Below, one piece after another: positions 10,593 through 20,906 of a stretch of DNA of 64,000 bases. The translations under genes were made by a program, and so were the position numbers. Each line of letters starts with the position of its first letter. Position 1 is the stretch's first letter. Origin of the DNA: Linnemannia schmuckeri (Eukaryota > Mortierellomycota > Mortierellomycetes > Mortierellales > Mortierellaceae). Below the pieces are notes generated by a model that was not told the DNA's origin, searched no databases, and was given only the letters and a program-made list of their open reading frames with translations. The stretch is from NCBI GenBank assembly GCA_029449235.1, contig JANATG010000008.1:930001-994000 (forward strand), in the 5' to 3' direction.

Positions 10593-13076
10593 TTATGCAG
10601 TCTTCTGGCGCTTTCCACCCTTGTGACCCTTGTTTCCTCCACCGCCACCAAAGCTAAACTTCTTCAGAGGATCATTCTTCTTACCACCTGCACCACCACC
10701 GCCACCATGCCTCTTGGTCTGACGAGCCTTTCGTACCGAGTTCTGGGTCTTCTTCTTGTAGTTGATCTGACCCAGTCCCTCAGCATCTCCAATCTTCTCG
10801 CTTGACACGGCCTGGACCTTGGGCATCATATAGTCTGGGACGTGCTTCATATGTGCCTGGACGCGTGTTGGGTGGAGCGTCTTATCGTGACGCAGGTATT
10901 CCAGATCCTTGGGCTTATCCTCAAAATGGGCACGAAGCTTCTCAGAGTTCAGCATCTCAGCCTTCAACTCCTTGAGACGGGCCTCGCGAATCGACATACG
11001 AGTAACGGCGCGCATGGCATCGTCCATACGGTATCTAAATCCTGCCAACTGTTGCATTGGGATGGTATATGGATTGATGGTGCATCCAGACGCTAGAGGG
11101 AGAAAACAGAACAGGTAATTACATTGGTCAGCGTCGATGTCTAGAAGATCTTCAAAGAAAAAACGCGACGGAAGGAAGAGAATCGATAAACGCAAGGACT
11201 TACCAGATTGCTGCTTAACAACGCGGTTGAAGACAGCCTCGTCGTCACCCTGCATGTGGTTCCAGCCACCGCCACCAATGATCTGACTGCTTTTGAGCGA
11301 CTTCTCTTTCTCCTCTGCGGTGACCACAAAGCTCAAACTCGTTCCCATCTGTCCTCCACGAGCTGTACGACCGACACGATGTGTGTATGACTTGGCGGTG
11401 GGTGGGAAGTCAAAGTTGACAACAGCTGCGACATTGACAAAGTCAATTCCGCGCGAAACCCCATACTCCTGATCCTTCTTGGGTCCTGACTTCTTCTTTG
11501 ACTTTGTAAGTGCTGTCTTGGTGTCAGGCTCGGGTTGTTTCCTCTTCTTGGAATCTGCTGGTGTGATATCGCCTCCCTGCATCTCGGCCATTGCGCTGGC
11601 CTCATCGTCCTCGTCCTCGTTATCGCTAGCCTTCATCATGGCCTCCATCTCGTCCACGTCATCATCCAGATCTTCGCCCTCAGAGCCATCAAACTCCATC
11701 TCCAAATCGCCCTCAGGAATACCATCATCTTCCTCCACAGCTTCCTCTTCGACCTCCTCCTCTTCCTCCTCGTTAGTCTCCTCGATTTCCTCGACAGACG
11801 CCTTCTCTTCCTCTTCCTTCTCGCCCTTGAGTCCGCCCTCATCGGTGGCGATCATGTAGTCGTATACTCCTTTGTTGAACTCCTCGACAATGTGGACACG
11901 CGAGTTCAGTGGCAGTTCCGAGTTGAGGACGACACTTGGGATTGAGAACTGTTCCAAGAAGAGCTTCAGTCTGTAGCAGCGTTCAATGTCGTTCACAAAG
12001 ATGATGCACTTGCCCTTGAGCAGCTTCAACTTGAGCAAGACATAGAGAATCAAGTACTTGTCGGTCTCACTGCAGATGGTGTAGAGCTGCTTCAAGTTGT
12101 CCCAGGTCGAGTCCATGGTCTTGTCCTCCATCTTCAAAATCGCCGGTGAACGCAAAACTAACTGTTTAAGCGAATCGACATCGTCGCCGAGGGTTGCTGA
12201 CATGAGGAAACTCTGGAAGATCTTGGGCAAGAAGGTCAACAGCTCCTTGACATCCTCCTCGTAGTCGTAGTTGCACACCAGATCGGCCTCATCGATAACA
12301 AGAGTCTGGAAATGAGTCTTCAAGTCCACTGCGTTCAACTTCAATTGAGCAAGAATCCTGGAAGGCGTCGAAACGATGATGTCGGGTTGAGTGGCGAGAA
12401 GAGGCCTACATTAAATGGAGTGGGTGGAGGGAAGTATCAGTAAGAACGTGATTGTTGAACAATCTGAGATTTGTTTCCAATGAAAAGATTCAATGAAATC
12501 GAGCCTGTAAACTTACTGTTGGATGTTGTCGTTCTGCTTTCCAGCAATGTTCAAAACGCTGACGGCTCTGCCGCAGAAGAGCAAGATGTTGTTGGTGAAA
12601 GCGGTGACCTGTCCGGCCAATTCGACCGTGGGAACAAGAACCAATCCTCTGGTCGCGGTAGTCTCAGGGGAGTTGGCTGGAAGGGCCTACAAAGAAGACC
12701 ATATACAATATCCAATGTGTGAGATATTTATATAAAAAGCAAATGTGTTCGCGGAGCTCGATCCTTGCACAAAAAATCAGAGGATAGACAGACTTACATC
12801 CTTGACGGCGAGGATCTTGTGAATGAGGGGCAGCATGAAAGCGGCAGTCTTTCCGCTTCCAGTTCTGGCCTTGGCGAGAATATCCTTGCCAGCCAGGGCG
12901 AGGGGGATCGACTTTGCCTGGACGGGGGTAGGTTTCGTAAAGTTGAGTTTGGCAAGACCACGGAGCAGACGGTCGTCAAGACCGAGGTCTGCAAAGGTGA
13001 GGTTGTCGTCGACGGTGTTAGGCGTGACCTCGGCAGCCTCGGTATCTGTCATGGGCTTCCTGTGTTCCTCCGACAT
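10593..13076 (-). CDS. DBP9: DEAD-box ATP-dependent RNA helicase DDX56 / Dbp9
   Basis: Four exons (13076-12798, 12686-12517, 12405-11204, 11092-10593) encode 716 residues. Dbp9 works in nucleolar 60S ribosome assembly. Core motifs in order: Q-motif region (FADLGLDDRLLRGLAKLNFTKPTPVQ), motif I ARTGSGKT, Ia PTVELAGQ, Ib STPSR, II DEAD, III SAT, V region GVSRGIDF and VI HRVGRTARGG. A ~100-residue acidic Glu/Asp insertion (about 11510-11830) lies between YMIATDEGG and EYGVSRGIDF, as is common in Dbp9. The C-terminus is basic and Gly-rich (KRHGGGGGAGGKK), suited to rRNA binding. The last exon encodes the Dbp9-type C-terminal extension. Confidence 0.93.
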
Positions 13077-13440
13077 TGATGAGAGAGAAAAGAGTAGAGA
13101 GGGATGAAAGGGGAAGAGCGAATGAGGATGAACAAGGTAAAGTTGATGCCTGCCTTGCAGTCTCAACGCTTCAAAAAAAAAGAAAAAAGAAAAAGCATAT
13201 GTGTGGCTTGTGTTTATGATCACGTGCGCCAGGCACCACCCAACCTGAATATTTCTGCTGGTTTTACACCAGGATAGTTCGTTCCTACCGTAGTATCGGC
13301 GCCTGATACTATTCCAACATAGCATCTACAAGTAACGAAACATTTCTTTGCTTCCCTATACAAAGAAACACTGGAAACTAGACAGGCGCATGGTTGAATG
13401 CTGTGATATTTTTATACTCGGTTTTCATTTGCTCAATCGC
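13077..13440. other. Intergenic: DBP9 upstream region and BET3 3' flank
   Basis: About 360 bp lie between the DBP9 start and the BET3 stop, both on the minus strand. An A/T-rich tract is at 13172-13195. I see no additional gene. Confidence 0.5.
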
Positions 13441-14633
13441 CTAGTCTTCACCTGCGGGGACCTCCTCCTCCAAGTAGCGGACCAGTTTTACGCGAATCTC
13501 GGTCATGTCGTCGCCACGAAGGGTATCTGTCACGAAGAACGCATCCACCTGCATCTGCACCTATATTAATAACAACGAACAATTGTAAGTCAATGAGGAG
13601 TATTCGTTTAAAATGAACACCATAGATAACGACAGTTTTGCCACATAGAGGTGGGTGTTGACGAGAACAGCAACGACAACAAAAAAGAACCAACAGCAAA
13701 TGCCTAGATTCTCTTACCATCTCCAAAGATCCTCGCAAGACGCCGCAAAGGATATTAGAGTACCAGAGCTCATCCAGAAGAGCCTGGTCAGGCAACTCAA
13801 CACACTCTGCCAACGGGTTCTCATCCAGAACCAATGAAAACTCACGACCGTCGGCCGAGATGTTGGTGACGGCTGGTGTGATGTTCAAAAACATCTTGAA
13901 CCCCACCTTGGATACCATCTCTGCCGTCTCTCTGAAATCCTGGCATCTGCCCACTCCTGACCGTGCCAAAAAGTCCTCAATCAAACGGGTTCCAATGTTG
14001 TATCCCCTATTAGCATAGTTGAGATGAGAGTAATAAAGGTGAGTAAAAGAAAAGAAAATGAGCGGTATGTATGTGATAGGTTGATGGGCTGTCTTCCGAG
14101 TGAGGTAAAGTATTTGGTCAAAGGCAGTTAATGAAACCGATGGCGTATGTATAAATAACAAACATGGGGTTCTACTTACATCTTCTCGAGCTGCTTGTTG
14201 ACCTCTGTGAAATCCTCATAGTCCTTGACGAGCTGGGCTACAATCGACCCGTACGTCAAAGTGAAGAGCTCCGCGTTCTACGCGACAACAAAAAAGGACA
14301 AAGTAACGCCATTAGAAACAAAGCCTTATTCGTGATATATATCCTAATGTCAAACGCCCTAAGTCCTCCTGTTTGATTGCTATTAGTCCTTTGTGAGATG
14401 CAGGGACAGTGCACTCGGCAGTCGTCATGTCAAAAAGAGCGTGTTTTTCTTCCACAGCTGTCCTTCTCCTGTCGATTCAAGATGACGGGCTTCTCCATCA
14501 ACTGGTTGACTGTCTCTTTAATGGGCCTGACTGGGTGACAGACTAAGTGACTGAGTGAGGGTGAACTGCTTACAATCTTCTCGACCTTGTTTTTCCAGAT
14601 GTCGTCTCCCAGGGTTTTATACTGCTTGGCCAT
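13441..14633 (-). CDS. BET3: TRAPP complex subunit Bet3 / TRAPPC3
   Basis: Four exons (14633-14574, 14277-14180, 14006-13718, 13560-13441) encode 188 residues. Bet3 is the core palmitoylated subunit of TRAPP, the Rab1/Ypt1 exchange factor for ER-Golgi traffic. Family signatures: NAELFTLTYGSIVAQLVKDYEDFTEVNKQLEKMGYNIGTRLIEDFLAR, then CQDFRETAEMVSKVGFKMFLNITP, and the terminal QVDAFFVTDTLRGDDMTEIRVKLV. The first exon encodes only 20 residues, ending in VEKI. All exon joins keep phase and the length is normal for the family. Confidence 0.94.
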
Positions 14634-14897
14634 CTCGTGTCCTGTGTGCTTGTCGTAGTTGTCTGTGGTGGTAAGTTGTTGAGATGAAAGAGAACGTCGT
14701 GGGTCAAGGGGACGAAAGATGAAGGCTCTTGAAACTCTACACGTGACCCCTTCGACCTCGCCCGAATGACTGTCTTTCTTCAGACACATTCACACAAAGA
14801 AAAAAACGGTAAAGAACACTGTATTTTAAACAATTAAATGTGTCCTATATATTAATGGATTGAAAATGTAGAAAAAGAGGCGCGCCTTCAAGCATGT

Positions 14898-16160
14898 TTA
14901 GTTGTGAGGCTTAGGGCTGTAGCCGTTGTTGGATGAGTAGATCGTATTATTGTTGCCAGACTGACCGGCGTTTCCGCTGCCAGTGGTGGTGGGGTTTCCG
15001 CCAGAGATCACGGTGGTGTTGTAGGTCGAGTCAGGCTGAGTGGCGATGTGACCGTTGCTTCCCGAAGTGTAGCCAGTGTTACTTCCAGAGGGCTGGGATC
15101 GTGAGGCATACGCAGCTCCACCGGCGGCTCCGGCAGCAGTGACGGCGGCAGGGACAGAGGCGCCATGGTAGGTTTGTTCGCCATTAACAAAATTGACGAC
15201 CAGTGGCTCAATCTTCTCAGAGACGACAGTGCGGGTGGGAGCATGGCTGACATAAATAGTGCTACTCACAGCGGGAACATGGGCAGCGCGGCCGCGGCGC
15301 CAGCACCAACCAAGAAAACCAGCTAAGCCGAGGGCACCCAAGATTCCGAAAACGGTGCCAGCAATGGCACAACCAGACATTCTCTTGGACTGAGTCGTGA
15401 CGGGAATCTCGGAGGGGGCTGAGAAGAGGTGGTGTCAACCTGGGTTGCGACGACTGCGTTGGTAGTACAGGAGCGAATAATGCTTGTAACGACGGGGCTA
15501 GCACTGCTTTGAGTGCGGGTGATGACAGTGGTAACACTGGTGGGGATACACGAAGCGGGAGTCGAGCTGGTTGGGAAAGCGACGAAGGAAGAGCCGCCAT
15601 CGGGCTGGTACTGGCTCGAGTTACTACAGGGTTGTTCAACCCTCCATCGCAGCATAATCAAACCCTCGACGCGTGTTATAAGTTAGCGTATCTTATCACT
15701 ATTTTTTTTCTATTATTTCGCAAAAATAAAATCCTCCATTTGGAATCCTTATTTTTTTTACATTGTAGAAGTCGGTAGTGATGCGACGGCACTGACAAGC
15801 AGCATAGACGTCAATGTACTTCTGGTGGCACTGCTTAGCTTTGCAGGCCTTTTGTTAAGGTTGGGGTTGTAGCAAACAATTTGAAATGTGTGGAGAAACG
15901 AAGAAAAAATTTTTATGGCTGCGTCAGTTTTTGATTTCCAAGTAAGATCAATGCATATTCATACATTTTATACATTACGTCCAGTAAAGTGGATGCGAGT
16001 CGGATTTGTACGTTGGAGAAAGAAGAACCTACGAGGGGAGACATTGAGCTGCTTGCATGGATACGCAACATCGGTGGGAGAGGGACAGACATAGGCCGAG
16101 GCTGTAGAGGCCGCCACCACAAGTGCTGTCAGCACAACGAGGACTTTCTTTAGAAAATCA
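14898..16160 (-). CDS. Secreted/single-pass membrane Ser/Thr-rich protein (model incomplete)
   Basis: The product is not a recognised family. From 5' to 3' on the minus strand, a signal-peptide-like segment (FLKKVLVVLTALVVAASTASA) near 16150-16090 leads into a short Cys-bearing region. An exon at 15838-15762 follows (QCHQKYIDVYAACQCRRITTDFYN), then a Ser/Thr-rich stretch with two cysteines (from 15664). A transmembrane helix (IAGTVFGILGALGLAGFLGW) is followed by Arg residues, and a Ser/Gly/Asn-rich cytosolic tail ends at 14898. The layout resembles small fungal wall-sensor or receptor-like proteins, by inference only. Two points are unresolved. No ATG is visible in frame before the signal peptide, so a 5' exon is missing. 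A frame change near 15400 also needs an intron that I cannot place with certainty. Confidence 0.55.
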
Positions 16161-17964
16161 AAGGTTGATCGAGGGGGGAGAGGAGGTAGTTGTTTCGATT
16201 ATCGTCCTATTGTGATCTTTTGGTATGGAATTATGTGTAGCTTTGGTGATGAGTAGAGTCGGACGGGAAGTGAAGAAGTTCAGAGGGAGAGGGCGAAAGA
16301 TGGATGGAGAGAAGAGAAAAAGAGAAAAAAAAGAGACAATGAAGAATAAATGGAAGCAAAGAGATTAAAACAAGGAATTGAGCTTCTGGGTATGGGAAGC
16401 GCCATTAAGATGAACGACGATGATGATATGGCGAGCAGAGCATATCCGATAAATGGGGACGAAGTGAAAAAAAAAAGTAAGAAACAGTCTCTGTTCTCCA
16501 CGATATTTTTTTCTCATCCTACCAAAGAGGTCCCTTGCATGACATTCTATGAGTTAAAATAGGATTGATCCCGCAACGTCAACGCGCCTCACACGAGTTC
16601 CTCACATAGCAGCGCGCACACATATGCGATTTTCGGACTGCGAGTCTGCAGCCAACCTGGCGACTCTCTCTCTCTCTCTCTTCAGCTGGACTGGGAAGTG
16701 GGTGGAGAAGAGAAAGAGAAAGAGAGTGGAGAGGAGTGTAAAGAAGAGTAAAGAAGAAAACCCGACGTCAGGAAAATCAAAATCATTATAGTATATGCAT
16801 TCTTCATGTAAAATTCCAACACAAAATGGCCGAAAGAAGTAAACAGGCCCCGATGTCGATATCTTGGGTAAAATTATTGAAGTGCCGATAGCACCATAAA
16901 AAAAGAGAGAACGTTGCATCATTCGGAAGTGATCAATCGGTCCTGCAATCTACCTAGGATGACACACCTAAGCCCCTGACGCGTCGTCGTCGCACTCTGT
17001 AGATAATCAATCCGTGAGAGTGATTAGAGTGGTGAGCAAATACCACACGCGTCTGATTAGTCTGATCAGATCAGTAGCTACACGGGCTACCTGATTAGGT
17101 CACAAGTTGCGGTAGGTGAACCGTGCAATATACATACGCCCGCTGTTGTGGTTAAAACTAAATGACGAAAGGAGTGGAAGGAGAGTAGCCGGAGCTCGGA
17201 AGATAATAAGGATGATATGCATGCTCATCTAAATTGAGCTTGAAAGTATGTGCTTGTAATTATAAAGGACAATGGTCGGGAAGAAAGACAGACAGCATAG
17301 GGGGCAGTAGGGAGCGTGACCTACCACAGCAAATAGGAGATGATTATTGCTTTGTTTGTTTATTTGTGTTTAAACGTACACACAACCCTTCTGGCTGGGT
17401 TCTGGGTTGTACTCGTTCGTTTGTATTTTTTATTTCTTGTATGGGTCTTTCCAGGACCTCAATGATCCCTCTGTCCAGAGTCATTACGGTTCGAGAAGGA
17501 ATATCCCGCTCGGGGAAAAGTGAGAGAAACGTCTTTTTTTCTTTTCAAAGAGGGTTGTACAGCTTTCAACGGAGTCTCACTCTTTTTCTTCTTCCGTTCC
17601 CTCTTCTCATTGCATTCATTCCGCTCATTCACTCCTTTCAAAACAGTTCTCATTCCCTTCTTGAATCAAACGTACCTCTATTCAACTCTCATTCCACTCG
17701 TTTCTGTCACTTCGTTCTTTGCCCTGACTGTAAAAGAGTTCTATTCTACACGGCAGTTCAACAAACAACAAACAACAAAACAAACGCTCTGTTACGACCT
17801 ACACCTTCTTCAGCACCCAACGCTCTTCATCATATTCCTTTCCTCCTTCCTCTCCTTCCTCGACTAAATCAACGTCCCTCCAGCCCAATCAAGCGTAGCC
17901 ATTCGATTCAACATTTTTTTCTTGTCTGTCTGTCCCTTTTTTGTCTTTTCATCCCAAAACAAAT
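16161..17964. other. Long intergenic region, no gene recognised
   Basis: About 1.8 kb. Contents: an AG/purine-rich run at 16270-16350, a short TC repeat at 16663-16682, and CT-rich sequence from 17520 to 17960 that looks like the 5' UTR or promoter of the DUF202 gene. Open frames on both strands are low complexity or lack starts. Confidence 0.5.
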
Positions 17965-19643
17965 ATGTTCTCTTTTTCTCAACCAACAGAACCGGATACA
18001 GTGGCGATCCACCCATTGGCACTCCCTCAGACCCAAGTCTACTCGAGTACAGCAACAACAGCAGCTCTCTTAGAGGAAGAATTGACGAATAGACGACTCT
18101 CGACCACGGGCACGCTGGGAAACAATCAGTCGTCCCTCGAGAGCCACGGAGCAGCAAGTGCTGTCGCGCATTCAATTCACGGCGATGATGCCATAACACG
18201 CCATCAAATATACCCCATCGGATCTGAAGAACAACAACAATCATCATTACAACAGCAGCAGCAACAAGGACCTTTACTGCTTGAACAACAACAGCTACAA
18301 CAAGGAGACCAGCTTCCTGATGGTCAGTCGTCGAGACCTCCCCCTCATACGACCCAGACCACTCGTTCCAGGACACGCACATCGTCCAGGGTCTCGGTCG
18401 ACTACTCGGTCCCTTCGTTTCGACTCAGCAAGATCGACGTCAGTCTGTGCGTCGACCAGTCCGAGGCCGTCTGCGAGATCCATGACCACCATGGAACGAC
18501 AGCCATCGACGAGGAAGAGGCGGCGCTGGAACATTCGGCTGCTCTCGCTGCCGCGAAGCACGCGGCCCTGTTATCTCAGCAGAGGGCGAGAGATATCGAG
18601 CCCGCAGCGGGAGCCGGAACAGCATCAGGAGGAGAAAGTGGAGCAGGGGTCGGAACTGGATCTGGAACTTGTTGTCCTCGCAGGCCATCGTCATGCCTCT
18701 GTCTCCCTCCCATACGCCCCCACCACCTACATAACGCCATGATGGCTAGTAGTAATATAACTGAGGCAAGCCAACAGAGTGATAGCCACAGTGATGGAGT
18801 GAGGGATGATGCTGGTGAGGATGATGAAGAAGAGGATGACGACCACGAGGATGAGGAAGAGAGTGATCATTTCTGTTCAGGGATCTGTTTGCCCCGCTCA
18901 CAATTTTTCCAAACGAGTGTCATTTGCAGTAACACCATGGCCAGGGATGCTCTTGGTAAGTAACCATGGGTAGGCTGGAAGCACTTTCTTTTCCTCTGAA
19001 TGTTGCTGTTTATTTCTTTTCTTCCCTCTCAAACCCTTTTTTTGTTCCCATATCCCTCCTTCCTTCCTCTTTCCTCACACACACTAAAACATGCCTCACT
19101 TCTTCTCCCTTCTGTTCTTTCACCCTAAATGAGCAGCGAATGAGCGGACATTTCTGTCATGGCTGAACGTGAGTATGGCACTCTGCCTGGTTTCATTCAC
19201 CTTCATCTCAAGATCACTATCGCTCGACAGTGTGAGGGAGGAGATTGGTCAAGGAAAGGATAAGGTCCACAAGGACCAACTCTCTAAGACAGTCGGATAC
19301 GTCTGTTTCGTTGTTGCCTTCTTCTCTGCCATCTATAGTCCTCTAAAGTACCTTAGGTATGCAAAAATTTGATCGTTTGCGTTTAGGGCTGCTTAGGCTG
19401 AATGAGCGAAAACGAGGGTGTTTTTTTTGGCTCATGGGCTGTTTATTGAGTTGTCCGTTACTGTGTCCACTCATCCGACGTCTTTTCTTCCTCTTCCTCT
19501 TTTGCTTGAATAGAAACATTCGACGGATATCTACGCGGTATCCCTTCGTTCAGGCAGGAGCATGGACGTTTACTGTTGGGATGATCCTTGGAACACTCAT
19601 CATGGTCGTCCTAGTCCTTGCTTATACTACCATACCCGTATGA
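17965..19643 (+). CDS. DUF202-domain membrane protein with long disordered N-terminus
   Basis: Three exons (17965-18955, 19137-19356, 19514-19643) encode 446 residues. The first ~320 residues are disordered: Gln-, Ser- and Asp/Glu-rich, with an acidic run near residues 285-305. The C-terminal ~120 residues form a three-helix membrane domain starting ARDALGANERTFLSWLNVSMALCLVSFTFISRSL. The RTFLxWL...ALxL signature is DUF202, the domain also found in Vtc1. The other helices are TVGYVCFVVAFFSAIYSPLKYL and AWTFTVGMILGTLIMVVLVLAY. Vtc proteins act in vacuolar polyphosphate metabolism; this protein lacks SPX and polymerase domains, so that role is not implied. Its stop is 84 bp from the convergent gene's stop. 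Confidence 0.85.
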
Positions 19644-19727
19644 AGTCGAAAAGTATAAAGCCAAAAATGCATATTCATATTTTGGAGAATTTATTTGAGT
19701 TGCTGGAATTGAAATTGAAAAAATCAC

Positions 19728-20906
19728 TTAAGCCATGATCAATCCAAAAGCAGCAGCAACAACAGCGGTGGCAGCCATGGCGATGTTATTGGAAGAAGCA
19801 CTGCTGGTGGTAGTACCCTTGTTGCCAGCAGCAAGCTTGGCATCGGGAGTAGTAGCACCAGCGGAAGCAGACGAGGAGGTAGCAGCAGGAGCAGAGGCAG
19901 CAGTCGAGGAAGAACCAGTAGCAGGGGCTCCAGAGGTGGTGACAGCGGGAGCGGCAGGGCCGGTGGTGACACCGGCGGGGAGAGTGCCGTTGACGCACTT
20001 GAGGGACAGGGGCAAAGGTCCATCAGCGCGAGGGCCAGAGTAGTCCCACTGAGCACCGTAGATGCGCTTGACTCCGTAAGTCGAATGGCTGACGTCGCAG
20101 TCAGCCTTCTCTTGGCAGCAGCGCATGCCGTAGACACCGATCTCGGGCTCAATCACGTTCACAAAGTGGTTGAAACCAGCGCAGGTGGCACCAACAGGGG
20201 CCTTGATATCGTACTGTCCGCCACTGTTATGTAAAAAAAAGGAGAGAGAGCGGGTGATGTTAGAATGGCTATGTTATTTCCACCATGCGGACCTTTCTGA
20301 AAGGTTCATTATATGAGTTCAACTTACGTATCGCAGGGGTTCAGGCTGTAAGCAGCAGGGTCGATTTGTCCCTATAGATGAGGATGGCAAGGAATAGGCA
20401 TTTGTTAAAAAAGGATGGTTGGTTGAGATTCATTGAGAATTATTTGACCAAAGGGGGAACAAGAGCTCTCTTGTTTTGTGTTTCCAAGATAACGAAAATT
20501 TTATCCGTTTAAACAACAATCAAAGCAACTGCAACCAACAGCAATACCCTCGATGCCCTCTCCTTCTTTCATTGTCACCCTCTGTAGCAGCAATAGCAGT
20601 CATCTGCATTTTATCCTGTCTCATTCCACTTACGGTAATCTGAACCCAGCCAGGGCCAGTAGCCCAGTGCGAGGAGAGGACAAAGCCAGGGGGAAAGATC
20701 TTGGCACCAGGGGCACGAGAGTTGGGCTTGTTGCAGAAGGCAATGGCCCTGTCCTCATTCTCGGCAATGTCTCCTCCAACCATAGGAGGGAGGAAGAAGC
20801 AGTAGTTGTCGCCAGCATCGACAGAGGCGATCTGACCGTTGATCTGGGCCTGGGCACCCAAGGCGAGGACGGCGGCCGAAGCGGCAAAAATGGTAGCGGC
20901 ACGCAT
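19728..20906 (-). CDS. Secreted, probably GPI-anchored lineage-specific protein
   Basis: Three exons (20906-20634, 20371-20328, 20223-19728) encode 270 residues. There is a signal peptide (MRAATIFAASAAVLALGAQA), then a Cys-containing globular part with motifs such as DNYCFFLPP, AIAFCNKPNS, GFVLSSHWATGPGWVQIT, CAGFNHFVNVIEPE and GMRCCQEKADCDVSHSTYGVKRIYG. A Ser/Thr/Ala/Pro-rich stalk and a hydrophobic end (NNIAMAATAVVAAAFGLIMA) suit GPI attachment. I do not recognise a named domain. It resembles abundant cell-surface proteins of early-diverging fungi, and its function is unknown. Confidence 0.85.

Noticed and set aside
11479..11859. Ser-rich plus-strand open frame inside DBP9
   Set aside because: Antisense of the acidic Glu/Asp insertion of the helicase.
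16960..17140. Short inverted repeats and CTGATTAG repeats suggestive of a tRNA or structured RNA
   Set aside because: No tRNA A/B boxes, acceptor stem or anticodon arm could be placed.
19137..19200. GTGAGT after WLN in the DUF202 gene as a splice donor
   Set aside because: The frame and the DUF202 helix continue straight through (WLNVSMALCLVSF), so it is coding sequence.
19735..20043. Ala/Glu-rich open frame opposite the GPI-type protein
   Set aside because: Antisense shadow of the Ser/Thr/Ala-rich coding exon.
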